Assembly (NCBI GenBank): GCA_918797485.1
Contig: CAKKNE010000004.1
Location: 1,922,001-1,986,000, forward strand
From: Pelagomonas calceolata
Taxonomy: Eukaryota > Sar > Pelagophyceae > Pelagomonadales > Pelagomonadaceae
Direction: 5' to 3'
DNA length: 64,000 nucleotides
Every line of letters starts with the position of its first letter. The stretch's first letter is position 1. Below are positions 34,660-42,869 of the stretch, piece by piece. The notes beneath the pieces are model-generated. The model did no database searches, was not told the origin of the DNA, and worked only from the letters and a program-made list of their open reading frames with translations. The position numbers and the translations under genes were made by a program.

Positions 34660-34977
34660 CTACCGGCGCCGCGGCTTCGCCTCGTCGGCCTGCTTCATGG
34701 CCTTGACCTTGTCGAAGACGGGCGAGTGCTTCAGCAGGTCGGGCAGGATCAGGAACTTGATCCGCGACCCGCGGATGTAGACGTGCTCCATCTTCGAGAC
34801 GCGGCCGTCCCTCGCCGTGCACACAATGTCCGTCAGGCTGCAGTTCATCGTCTCCTCGCTCTCGTCGAGGCGGCCGCGGTAGATCTCGCCGCTCTTGAGC
34901 TCGACCGTCACGACGTGGCCCTCGCCCTCGTGCAATAATTTGATGGGCACGCCGACCTGGGCCTTCGCCGCGGCCAT
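34660..34977 (-). CDS. SNRPD3: Small nuclear ribonucleoprotein SmD3
   Basis: SmD3 is one of the seven Sm proteins forming the ring on spliceosomal snRNAs. The 105-residue protein starts [21 protein letters not shown]. It has the Sm1 motif ([23 protein letters not shown] in outline), the Sm2 motif ([18 protein letters not shown]) and a basic tail [14 protein letters not shown] and [16 protein letters not shown] are specific to D3 among Sm proteins. Length is slightly short because the arginine/glycine tail of animal SmD3 is reduced. A variant of the palindromic motif lies 208 bp upstream of its start. Confidence 0.96.
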   Translation of the reverse strand: MAAAKAQVGVPIKLLHEGEGHVVTVELKSGEIYRGRLDESEETMNCSLTDIVCTARDGRVSKMEHVYIRGSRIKFLILPDLLKHSPVFDKVKAMKQADEAKPRRR

Positions 34978-35164
34978 GTCCTCGCGCCGGCAACGACGCG
35001 GCGACTGGCGTGCGGCGGCGCGCGCGGCAGGGCCTTATGTCGCCGTCGCTGGTTAGCTCTGCGAGACCGCGTGAGGCGCAGGCGGCTGCAGCGCTACAAG
35101 AACCGAGGCGGCGCCGGCAAATAAATGCGTAGCGCGGGTCCTGAGCTCGGCTGGCGTCGCGGTG

Positions 35165-35177
35165 TAAAACCCGTTTG
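35165..35177 (+). promoter_or_regulatory. TAAAACCCGTTTG motif
   Basis: It lies about 100 bp upstream of the JmjC gene start and immediately beside the palindromic motif copy at 35185. Confidence 0.35.
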
Positions 35178-35184
35178 AGCGCTA

Positions 35185-35207
35185 GCTAGTGCCTCTATAG
35201 CGCTAGC
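35185..35207 (+). promoter_or_regulatory. Palindromic promoter-proximal motif, variant copy
   Basis: GCTAGTGCCTCTATA then GCGCTAGC. Both arms are intact but the centre differs. It lies 208 bp upstream of SmD3 and 69 bp upstream of the JmjC gene. Confidence 0.4.
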
Positions 35208-35275
35208 TAGCTGCGCAAGCAACGCGCCCCAGCCCGGCAGGGCTGCTACAGTCGCCTTACAACCAGCACCCATCG

Positions 35276-36460
35276 ATGCGTCCGCACCGCCACCTGCGCC
35301 GCCGGCGCCAGCGCCGCCGGCTGCTCTCCAAGAGGCTGGCGCAGACGGGCTACCGCGGCCACCGCTGCGCCCGGCCCCACGAGCCGGTGGTCGAGCTCGA
35401 CTGCACCCGGGCGCCGCCGGACGCGCGCGCGTTCTTCGACGCCTTCGTGCGGCGGCGGCGACCCTGCGTGCTGCGCGGCTACGCGCGCACGGCGGCGCTC
35501 GGCGTCGTCTCGGACGCGTGCGGCGCCGCGGACCCGGCGCGGGCGTGGTGCGCCGCGCTGGACCGGGCCGCCGGACCGAAGGTGGTCCGGGCCGAGGTGC
35601 GCGAGCGCGGGCGGTTCGGGCGGGGCAACGAGTGCCAGCTGCGGGTCCGCGGCTTCGTGGCCGAGGCGCTTCACCGCCACGCGACGGGCGGGGCGTGCCG
35701 GTACTACCTGACGACGCAGCCCCTGGCCGAGGACGCCGAGGGCCGGCCGGAGCTGTGCGGCGAGCCCGTGCGGAGCCTCGTGCGGGAGAACCTGTTTCCC
35801 CCGACGTGCCCGCTCCTGCCCTCGCTCATCCTCGCGAACGCGAACGTCTGGATGGGCTGCGCGCCCGCGGGCCGGAGCACGTCGTCGGGCCTGCACCACG
35901 ACTTCCACGACAACGTGCTCGTCCAGGTCTGCGGCGCGAAGCGCGTCCGCATGTGGGACCCGAGCGCCACGAATGTCCTGCGGCCGGCGGGCGGCCGGGC
36001 CCGCGTTCACGCGAACGGCCGCGTCGTCTACGGAAACGAGCGCGTCGAGGCCGACGGCCGCGACGCCGCGGCCGCGACGTCGCTGGACCTCCACCGCGCG
36101 CTCGACGACGCGAGCGACAGCGACGACTGCGACGCGTTGTTGGACGCGGCGCTGGCGCTCGAGGCCAATCATGAAAAGGAACCGGCGACGCCGCTCGCGC
36201 CGGGCCCGCCGAACTTCGCGACGCGCAAGGCGCCGCGGGGCCTGCCGTCGTACGCCGCCTGCTACATCGGCCCCGGCGACGCGCTCTACATCCCGTGCGG
36301 CGTCTGGCACGAGGTCTCGAGCGGCGGCGGGCTCCACGCGGCGGCGAACTACTGGTGCCACCCGCCCGACGGCGCTTCCTTCGCCCGGCCCTACACGAGC
36401 AGCTTCTGGGCCGACGACTGGGCGCGGCGGCGGCGCGACGACCCGTTGCTCAAGACTTAA
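35276..36460 (+). CDS. JmjC (cupin-type) Fe(II)/2-oxoglutarate oxygenase
   Basis: The 394-residue protein starts MRPHRHLRRRRQRRRLL, a very basic N-terminus. RRRPCVLRGYARTA is the usual entry strand of cupin_8/JmjC proteins. The iron site is HHDFHDN (HxD), and the distal histidine lies in GDALYIPCGVWHEV. VQVCGAKRVRMWDPS and AANYWCHPP complete the double-stranded beta-helix. An acidic/alanine-rich insert of about 70 residues sits between the core strands. The C-terminus TSSFWADDWARRR resembles JMJD5/JMJD7-type small hydroxylases that act on proteins or tRNA. The substrate is unknown. Its stop codon is six bases from that of the next, convergent gene. Confidence 0.9.
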   Translation: MRPHRHLRRRRQRRRLLSKRLAQTGYRGHRCARPHEPVVELDCTRAPPDARAFFDAFVRRRRPCVLRGYARTAALGVVSDACGAADPARAWCAALDRAAGPKVVRAEVRERGRFGRGNECQLRVRGFVAEALHRHATGGACRYYLTTQPLAEDAEGRPELCGEPVRSLVRENLFPPTCPLLPSLILANANVWMGCAPAGRSTSSGLHHDFHDNVLVQVCGAKRVRMWDPSATNVLRPAGGRARVHANGRVVYGNERVEADGRDAAAATSLDLHRALDDASDSDDCDALLDAALALEANHEKEPATPLAPGPPNFATRKAPRGLPSYAACYIGPGDALYIPCGVWHEVSSGGGLHAAANYWCHPPDGASFARPYTSSFWADDWARRRRDDPLLKT

Positions 36461-36466
36461 GTACTG

Positions 36467-37612
36467 TTAGGTGTACGTCGCGGCGAGCGTCCGCTCCTTG
36501 CGCCCGTTCGCCCAGAGCCACGCCGTGCGGAGGTCGCGGAAACCCCCGGCGGCGAGCGCCCCCTCGACCTCGCCGGTGTCGGCCGCGGCGGTCTTCGTGG
36601 AGGCGGACGGCTGCTTCAGCGTCAGCACGAGCGTCGCGCCCGCCGCGAGGTAGGGCCGCAGGGCGTGGAGCGCGCGGCCCATCTTCGCCGGGTGCGCGTT
36701 CGCGTCGCAGAGGACGGCGTCGAAGCGGCCGCCCGCCTCACGCAGCGCGTCTAGCGTCTCCGCGTCCTCGAGGCGCTTTTTGACGTGGACGACGCGCGCC
36801 GCCACGTCCGCGTCCAGGTCCGCCGGGTCCACGGCCACGACCAGCTCCGCCCCGTGCTCGAGGCAGACCTGGCTCCAGCCGCCCGGCGCCGCGCCGACGT
36901 CCACGACGCGGCGGAACGGCGGCAGCGCGAAGCGGACCATGGCCTCCCGCAGCTTGTGCACGGCGCGGCAGACGTCGCCGGCGTCGCCCGTCGACGGCAC
37001 GAACGTCTCCGCGAGCGGCGCGCAGCCCACGTAGTAGTACGTCGCGTGCGTCGCGGGCACGGCGTCGACGACGAGCTCGTGGGACGCGCCGCGCGGCGTG
37101 AGCTGGATCCGCTCGGGCAGGTTCTTGAGGAGGGCCTCCTTGAGCCCCGGCGCGCCGCGCACGCGCAGGCGCGCGGCGGTGGCCGCCGCCGCGTCGTAGG
37201 CCGCCTCCGCGAGGCCCGGCACGTCTTCGAGCTTGGCGGTGCTCCCGCCGTGCGCCGCGCAGGCGTGGACGTGGCGCGCCGCGTGCTCGTCCTTCGCCAG
37301 CGCGGCGACGACGGCCGCCGCGTCGCTGGCCGAAAAAAGGAGCGCGTCCTTGGCGTTTTGTTCCAAGGTGCAGTCGGGGAACCGCGCCGCGACCCACTCC
37401 CGGCACCGGTGCTTGTGCGCGTGCGAGATGCGCCACGCGACCCACTGCGTCGGCCGCCGGGCCTCCTCCTCTCGTGCTTGGTCGCGGCGGCGCACGTTGC
37501 GCGTCGTCACTCGGACGATGTCGTCGTCGGTTTTCTCGTCCAGCGAGTCGTCGTAGGCGTCTTCAGTCGTAGTGTTGCGCGAGCCCAGGGCTTGTAGCAG
37601 TGCCTGGAACAT
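36467..37612 (-). CDS. FtsJ/RrmJ-type 2'-O-ribose RNA methyltransferase
   Basis: The 381-residue protein starts MFQALLQALGSRNTTTED; a GTG-initiated frame extends to 37660. The first 200 residues hold a region reminiscent of the N-terminal RNA-binding part of RlmM-like enzymes (HELVVDAVPATHATYYYVGCAPLAE in outline). The C-terminal Rossmann fold has FRRVVDVGAAPGGWSQVCLE (SAM motif I), the aspartate in DAVLCDANAHPAKMG, and LVLTLKQPSAS carrying the catalytic-set lysine. This K-D-K-E type fold methylates ribose 2'-OH in rRNA or tRNA. Whether it is nuclear or organellar cannot be told; the N-terminus is not clearly a transit peptide. Confidence 0.85.
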   Translation of the reverse strand: MFQALLQALGSRNTTTEDAYDDSLDEKTDDDIVRVTTRNVRRRDQAREEEARRPTQWVAWRISHAHKHRCREWVAARFPDCTLEQNAKDALLFSASDAAAVVAALAKDEHAARHVHACAAHGGSTAKLEDVPGLAEAAYDAAAATAARLRVRGAPGLKEALLKNLPERIQLTPRGASHELVVDAVPATHATYYYVGCAPLAETFVPSTGDAGDVCRAVHKLREAMVRFALPPFRRVVDVGAAPGGWSQVCLEHGAELVVAVDPADLDADVAARVVHVKKRLEDAETLDALREAGGRFDAVLCDANAHPAKMGRALHALRPYLAAGATLVLTLKQPSASTKTAAADTGEVEGALAAGGFRDLRTAWLWANGRKERTLAATYT

Positions 37613-37920
37613 CGCTCGCTGCCGCCTGTAGCGTGACTGCGTTTTCCACCGCTTCCACACCGGCTCTCAGTGTACTGTGGAGACGCTGCACTGATGCGAT
37701 TCGCTTCGTGTGCACCGCTGCGCTGCAAAAAAGTGGCCTGCAATGAGAGCTGGGGCTAGTGTGTTACAGGCCGCTAGCTGGAGTTTTACAACTTGGCGCG
37801 CGAAAAGCGCCGCCAGGGGCCGCAGGCCGCCTATATTGCAAGCAGGCGACCGTTCTCGAAGCTCTGGCGACCGTAGAGGAAGCCGAAGTCGTAGTTGTCC
37901 ACGTGCAGTCACGCGTAGGG
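37613..37920. other. Divergent promoter region with palindromic motif
   Basis: Apart from the palindrome at 37755-37778 nothing further is recognised. The gap separates the methyltransferase and mannosidase starts. Confidence 0.4.
37755..37778 (+). promoter_or_regulatory. Palindromic promoter-proximal motif, copy 6
   Basis: GCTAGTGTGTTACAG then GCCGCTAGC. It lies 143 bp before the mannosidase start and is also 143 bp from the start on the other strand. Confidence 0.5.
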
Positions 37921-40113
37921 ATGCGCACCACCAAGGCGTCGCTTGCCATGCGGCCGCTGGCCGCGCTCGCGGGCGCGTCGGCCCTGGCGTACGTGCTGCT
38001 CGCGCTCACGACGCCCGCGGCATTGCTCGAGACGCCGGCGCTGCGCGGCGCCGCGCGGAACCACTCCCGACTCGAGGTCCGCGAGATGCGCGAGGCGCTC
38101 GCGGCGCTGCGGAGCGGCATCAACGAGCTCGACGCGCCGGCCGCCCCAAAGCCCGTCGCTGCTGCGTCTCCTCCGACGTGCACCTTCCGCGCGGACTCGG
38201 ACATCAGGGGCGGCGACGGCGACGAGTTCCCGCGCGAGGACATGGACCGGGAGAGCTGCTGCGCGCTGTGCGCCGCGACGCCGTGGTGCGCCGCGGCGGC
38301 GCTGTCGGGCGAGGCGGACGAGCCGCCGTCGGCCTGCTGGCTCAAGCGCAAGGCGGGGCCGCTGCAGTACAAGCGCGGCGTCACGGTCTGCATCCCGTCC
38401 AAGGAGGCGGCGCGCGCGCCGCCGCCGCCGCCGCCGCCACCAGCCGATACCGACGTGACCTGCCGCTTCCAGGCGAACCAGGACGTCGCCGGCGCGGACC
38501 TCATGAACGAACCCGCGCTGGTGGACGCGACGCCCGAGCAGTGCGCCGCCGCGTGCATAGAACGGGACGACTGCGCCGCGGCGGCCCTGTCCGGCCCCGG
38601 CGACAACCCGCCGGCGGCCTGCTGGCTCAAGATGAGCTCGGCGGGCACGGTCCGCAAGGACGGCGTCTCGCTCTGCGTCGTCTCGCCGCCGCGGACGCCC
38701 CGGCCCATCGCGTACGACGCGCCCGCCGCGGTCTCCGCGGCGGAGCTGCAGGAGCGCCGCGAGAAGATCAAGGGGGCGATCAAGCACGCCTGGGACGGCT
38801 ACCGGCGCCGGGCCTTCGGCCGCGACTCCGTCGCGCCGATCACGGGCCGGCCCGTCAATAGCGGCTTCGACATGGCCGTGACGCTCGTGGACTCGCTGGA
38901 CACGCTGTGGCTGGTCGGGCTGCGGGACGAGTTCCGCGAGGCGCGCGACTTCGTGGCGCAGGAGAGCTTCGGGCGGAAGCTCGCGCGGCCGCCGTCGACG
39001 GCGTCCGTCTTCGAGACGACGATCCGGGTCCTCGGCGGGCTGCTGGGCGCCTACGAGCTGTCGCGGGACGCCATCTTCGCGACGCGCGCGCGCCAGATCG
39101 GCGACGCCGTCTACGCGAAGATCGACCCGGCGACGGGCAGCGTGCCGGGGAGCTTCGGCGGGCGCGCGGGGTCCTGCCCGTCGCTGGCGCACGCCGGCAC
39201 GGTGCAGCTCGAGATGCTCTACCTCTCGAGAATCACGAACGACGACAAGTACGCGCGCCGCGCCAGGGCCTTCTACGAGTTCCAGCGGCGCCAGCCGAAC
39301 CTGGACGGCCTGTACCCGCAGTGCGTCGGCGGCCGCACGGGCAAGCTGACGCTGGGCGCCGAGGCCGACTCCTTCTACGAGTACCTGCCCAAGGTCTGGC
39401 TGCTGCGCGGCGGGCCCGCGGCGCGCGAGGCGGTGGTCGAGTCCTTCCCGGACGTGTGGAAGATGTACGACGCTGCGCTGAAGGGCATGGAGGCGCGCCT
39501 CATCTCCCGGGACGCGCGGGGCGGCCTCTGGCTCGACGAGCTGCGGTGGCGCGGCGGCGCGGCCTTCTCGCGCGACGCGGCCATGGAGCACCTCGCGTGC
39601 TTCGTGCCGGCGTGGGTCGCGCTGGGGGCGCCCTACTTCCCCGAGGACCGGGCCCGGCGGCTGCGCGAGGTCGCCCACGGCCTCGGCGAGACGTGCTGGC
39701 GCTTCTACGCGGACCAGCCGACCGGCATCTCGCCCGAGCGGATCAAGGGCCGGGACACGTCGCTGCGGCGGACGGACACGCGCGAGTACATCTTGCGGCC
39801 CGAGGCCGCCGAGGCATGGTTCTACTTGTCGCGGACGCCGGGGCTCGAGGACCGGCGGCCGCTCTACCGCGACTGGGGCTGGCGCGCCTTCGCGGCCATC
39901 GACCGGCACCTGCGCGTCGCGCACGGCCACGCGTCCATGAAGGACGTGCGCCGCACGGCTGGCGACAACAAAATGGACAAGATGGAGTCGTTCTGGCTCG
40001 CGGAGACGCTCAAGTACTTCTACCTGCTCCAGGAGGACGACGAGCGGCCGTCGCTGCCCCTGGACCGGTACGTGTTCAACACGGAGGCGCACCCGTTCTC
40101 GGTCGTGAAGTAG
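37921..40113 (+). CDS. GH47 alpha-1,2-mannosidase with two N-terminal PAN/Apple domains
   Basis: The 730-residue protein starts MRTTKASLAMRPLAALAG. An N-terminal signal anchor (about residues 12-37) makes it a type II membrane protein of ER or Golgi. Two PAN/Apple-like modules follow: CTFRADSDIRG to SCCALCAATPWCAAAALSG to CWLKRKAG, and CRFQANQDVAG to QCAAACIERDDCAAAALSG to CWLKMSSAG, joined by a polyproline linker. The GH47 catalytic domain then shows FDMAVTLVDSLDTLW, VFETTIRVLGGLLGAYELSRD in outline, EADSFYEYLPKVW, ILRPEAAEAWFYLSR, KMESFWLAETLKYFYLL and the calcium-binding FNTEAHPF end. All are intact, so it should trim mannose from N-glycans. PAN modules usually bind sugars or proteins; in front of GH47 they may hold the glycoprotein substrate. 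Confidence 0.95.
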   Translation: MRTTKASLAMRPLAALAGASALAYVLLALTTPAALLETPALRGAARNHSRLEVREMREALAALRSGINELDAPAAPKPVAAASPPTCTFRADSDIRGGDGDEFPREDMDRESCCALCAATPWCAAAALSGEADEPPSACWLKRKAGPLQYKRGVTVCIPSKEAARAPPPPPPPPADTDVTCRFQANQDVAGADLMNEPALVDATPEQCAAACIERDDCAAAALSGPGDNPPAACWLKMSSAGTVRKDGVSLCVVSPPRTPRPIAYDAPAAVSAAELQERREKIKGAIKHAWDGYRRRAFGRDSVAPITGRPVNSGFDMAVTLVDSLDTLWLVGLRDEFREARDFVAQESFGRKLARPPSTASVFETTIRVLGGLLGAYELSRDAIFATRARQIGDAVYAKIDPATGSVPGSFGGRAGSCPSLAHAGTVQLEMLYLSRITNDDKYARRARAFYEFQRRQPNLDGLYPQCVGGRTGKLTLGAEADSFYEYLPKVWLLRGGPAAREAVVESFPDVWKMYDAALKGMEARLISRDARGGLWLDELRWRGGAAFSRDAAMEHLACFVPAWVALGAPYFPEDRARRLREVAHGLGETCWRFYADQPTGISPERIKGRDTSLRRTDTREYILRPEAAEAWFYLSRTPGLEDRRPLYRDWGWRAFAAIDRHLRVAHGHASMKDVRRTAGDNKMDKMESFWLAETLKYFYLLQEDDERPSLPLDRYVFNTEAHPFSVVK

Positions 40114-40200
40114 TTAAGTTTCTTTTTCGTCTACTCCTCTCTCCCAGGTGGCGTAGTAAAGGTTCAAATGTTATTCTCGGGCCTCTGCATGACGTCGCGT

Positions 40201-40899
40201 CTAGGACCGGCTCGACGACGGGCTCCGCGACGAGAAGCGGCTGTAGGAGGACGAGCTCCGCGACGACGAGGGCGAGACGCGGCGGCGGCGGCGCGGCGGC
40301 GGCGACCGCGGCGGCGACCGGCGGGGCGGCGACCGGCGGGGCGGCGACCGGCGCCCGCGAGGCGGCGACCGGCGGCGCGGCGGCGGCGGGCCGCGGCGCG
40401 GCGGCGAGCGGCTCCGGCGGCGCGACGGCGGCCGGAAGCGGCCGCGCGGCGGCGAGGGCCACCGACGCCGCGGCGACCGTAACCGCGACCGCGAGCGCGA
40501 GCGCGAGCGCGAGCGCGACCGCCCGCGGCGGGGCGGCGACCGCGACCGCGACGACCGCGACGACCGCGACGACGCGGACCGCGACGGCGGCGACCGCGAC
40601 CGCGACGCGAACTGGCGGCCCCGCGCCGCGGCCGCCGGCGGCGGCGCCGGCTCGCCCTCGAAGCGCACGGCGAGGCGGTTGCCGTCGAGGCGCCCGCCGT
40701 CGAGCGAGGCCTTGGCGGCCTCGGCGTCGGCGCGCGACGCGAGCTCGACGACGGCGTAGCCGCGGCTCAGCCCCACCGTCGCGTCGACGGCCAGGTCCAC
40801 GCGGGCGACGTCGCCGAAGTGGCCGAAGACCTCGCGCAGGTGCGCGGCCGTGACCTGGCGCGTGAGATTCGTGACCCGGAGGACGTTGAGGCTGGTCAT
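40201..40899 (-). CDS. RRM plus RS-domain splicing protein (RNPS1-like)
   Basis: The 232-residue protein starts MTSLNVLRVTNLTRQVTAAHL. Residues 4-80 form one RRM: LRVTNLTRQV (RNP2) and LSRGYAVVELAS (RNP1), with HLREVFGHFGDV between. The rest is a long arginine/serine tail: alternating RS, then RSPPRR and PPRRSPPR repeats. An N-terminal RRM with an RS tail occurs both in RNPS1 (exon-junction complex) and in plant SR45; NLTRQVTxxHLxEVFGxFG is the RNPS1/SR45 signature. It should act in pre-mRNA splicing in the nucleus. The tail is coded by CGCGAC/GAGCGC repeats. Confidence 0.9.
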   Translation of the reverse strand: MTSLNVLRVTNLTRQVTAAHLREVFGHFGDVARVDLAVDATVGLSRGYAVVELASRADAEAAKASLDGGRLDGNRLAVRFEGEPAPPPAAAARGRQFASRSRSPPSRSASSRSSRSSRSRSPPRRGRSRSRSRSRSRSRLRSPRRRWPSPPRGRFRPPSRRRSRSPPRRGPPPPRRRSPPRGRRSPPRRSPPRRSPPRSPPPRRRRRVSPSSSRSSSSYSRFSSRSPSSSRS

Positions 40900-41097
40900 G
40901 GTCGGCCCGGGCCGCGCTCGCTGCGATTCGCCTCTGCGTTTGGAGGTCTGTGTTTGGAGCTGCTTGCAAGGCGAAGAGCTGGTCACAACGTGTCGGCGGC
41001 AGTCGCCTGATACGTTAATTGATGAAAGCAGTCCTAGCGTGCCGATAGTGAGTTTAAGCGCTCGTGCGGGAGGAGCTCGAGCTTGGAGCTTAGCCTT

Positions 41098-41120
41098 GCT
41101 AGTGTCTCAATGCCGCTAAC
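41098..41120 (+). promoter_or_regulatory. Palindromic promoter-proximal motif, copy 7
   Basis: GCTAGTGTCTCAATG then CCGCTAAC. It lies between divergent genes, 220 bp before the plus-strand start and 199 bp before the RNPS1-like start. Confidence 0.5.
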
Positions 41121-41339
41121 TAAATCGAGCAAAGAGAGAGGCAAGGCGACTTTATACTATATATAACGCCCGATCGGGCAATTATAAGCACAACGTACGT
41201 TAATATACTGGCAATACTGTAACACGCTGCGGTGAAGCCGCGGTTCGCACGCCAACGCGACGCACAAAAACTATCGCACCGCAAAAGCCTGTGTACACAG
41301 CCACAAAAAAAAAGCGCGGCAGACGCCTGCGCTACGACC

Positions 41340-42527
41340 ATGTCCATCGCCGTCGAACTCACCGACCGGCACCGCAACGAACTACGCGTCGAGGTGCCAC
41401 TCGACGCGACGGTCGGCGCGCTGCGCAACGCCGTGAACGGCGCGCTCCCGCGCGGCTACGTGATTGAAGAGCACGACGTCGTCCCGAAGCCCTTCGCGCA
41501 CTACGTGGAGGACGACCCCGAGTGCTTCCGGGGACCGGCCGACGGCTGGCGCCTCGCGGAAGTGTTCTTCGACGAGTTGGCCGCCGAGCCGCTCGAAGCC
41601 GTCCGCTGCCGCGCGACGACGCCGCTCGGGCCGCCGCGAGCCGTAGCCGTGCTCTTCCCGGGCGAGCGCGCCGTCACGCAGCGCGACTTCGTGGGCGCGG
41701 ACGCGGCGTTCCTCGAGGCCGCCGCGACGCTCCGGGGCTACGCGCCGCGCGCCGCGCTGGCCGGCGACGAGCGCGCCCGGCGCGACGCGTGGGTCGTGCT
41801 GCCGCTGGCGGCGCTCGAGGCGAAGCTGCGCTCCGGTCAACTGGCCCGGGCCGACGTGGGCGCGGTCTGCGGCTTTGGCGCGTTGCCGGCGTCCCCGAGC
41901 GCCGTCGACGCGCGTGACGGGTCCCGCGCAGGCGCCGCGGGCGAGGCAGCGGCGCTCGTGTTCTGCGGCGCCCTGAGCCTCGAGGCGGCGCTCGAGCTCG
42001 TGGACGCGCGCCACGACGCGTTGAAAGGCGTCTCGGCGAAGGCGGTGTCGGTCGTGGGAGACGCGGACGTCGAAGACGGCCTCGCGGACGCGTCGAAGCA
42101 CGGCGAAATAGCGGTGTCGCACGACCTCTGCCCCGGCGTCCGCGTCGTGAGTGGATCGCGCGACGCCGTCGCCGCGTTCCAGGTCCCCGGCGCCGTGCTG
42201 ACGGAGACGGACGCGCGCCAGGGCGCGCACTCGCCGCTCGCGGCCGACGCCGCCGCGGCCTACGACGCCTTGCTCGTCCGAGCGCTCGCGGGCGCCGCCG
42301 AGCTCGCGCACCCGCTCCACGTCGCGGCGCCGGCCGGTGGCGCGGTGGCCACGGACGCGGCGGCCGCGGGGGACGCGCTCCGCGGCTCGCTCGGGCGGCC
42401 CGTCGCCTGGCGCGCGGCCATGGAGCGGCTCCTCGCCGCCGGCGCGACGCACTTCGCGGACGCGGGCGGCGGCGCGCAGCTCCGCGCGTTCGGGGAGCGG
42501 TGCGGCGCGGGGGCGTGGTTGTGGTAG
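41340..42527 (+). CDS. FabD-like acyltransferase-fold protein without the active-site GxSxG; probable pseudoenzyme
   Basis: The 395-residue protein starts MSIAVELTDRHRNELRVEV, a roughly 50-residue ubiquitin-like-looking N-terminus. From about residue 100 it follows the malonyl-CoA:ACP transacylase fold: AVAVLFPGERAVTQRDF (family AFLFPGQGSQxVGM), GALSLEAALELVDARHDALKG (family GALSFEDALxLVxxRGxxM), CPGVRVVSGSRDAVAAF (family NSPxQxVISG), HSPL, and RPVAWRAAMERLLAAGATHFADAGGG (family PVRWxExxxxLxxxGxxxFxExGPG, shown in outline). The nucleophile elbow GHSLGE is replaced by a non-matching CGFGALPASPS stretch, and the substrate-binding arginine is not evident. It is therefore probably not a functional transacylase. 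A regulatory or ACP-binding role is speculation. Confidence 0.75.
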   Translation: MSIAVELTDRHRNELRVEVPLDATVGALRNAVNGALPRGYVIEEHDVVPKPFAHYVEDDPECFRGPADGWRLAEVFFDELAAEPLEAVRCRATTPLGPPRAVAVLFPGERAVTQRDFVGADAAFLEAAATLRGYAPRAALAGDERARRDAWVVLPLAALEAKLRSGQLARADVGAVCGFGALPASPSAVDARDGSRAGAAGEAAALVFCGALSLEAALELVDARHDALKGVSAKAVSVVGDADVEDGLADASKHGEIAVSHDLCPGVRVVSGSRDAVAAFQVPGAVLTETDARQGAHSPLAADAAAAYDALLVRALAGAAELAHPLHVAAPAGGAVATDAAAAGDALRGSLGRPVAWRAAMERLLAAGATHFADAGGGAQLRAFGERCGAGAWLW

Positions 42528-42869
42528 TTTTTGCTTTTCGTTTTTGCCGGGTTGGCGACCAGGGATGCCTCAGTGAGCCAGTCGCGATACCTATCCTTAG
42601 TCGAGTGCATCCTCGTCGTTAAGGGGGCGCGGGAGCGGTTGCTGCGGCTCGCCGGGCGCGGCCGACGGGCGCACGAGATTCTAGCACACGCATGTCATTT
42701 CGAGCAATGCCAGGTCCGCCGACCAGGGGTCCGTCGGATGACCTGGAGCGAGATCATACCTGTCTCGTCCACAGACCAATAAGAGGATACCGTGATTAGT
42801 AGCCTCCTGTGATCACCGAAGGCCGATTCTAGATCCCTCAGAGACGGACGAAACGCGCATTCATCCTAG
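42528..42869. other. Region upstream of SNARE-tail gene, possible missing 5' exon
   Basis: The following gene has no ATG in frame, so its first exon may lie here or further left. An 83-codon frame at 42531-42782 has no recognisable content. The AG at 42880-42881 (TATACAG) could be a splice acceptor. I cannot support a specific exon. Confidence 0.3.

Noticed and set aside
35181-35212. The GCTAGCTAG-rich string as a restriction-site or cloning artefact
   Set aside because: It fits the arms and spacing of the recurring palindrome and lies at the same distance from SmD3 as other copies lie from their genes.
37909-40092. A 727-codon open frame opposite the GH47 gene
   Set aside because: It is a compositional shadow. 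The plus strand encodes a complete enzyme with all family motifs.
40320-40620. GCGACC/GCGAGC tandem repeats as a satellite
   Set aside because: They encode the RS tail of the minus-strand splicing protein and keep its frame.
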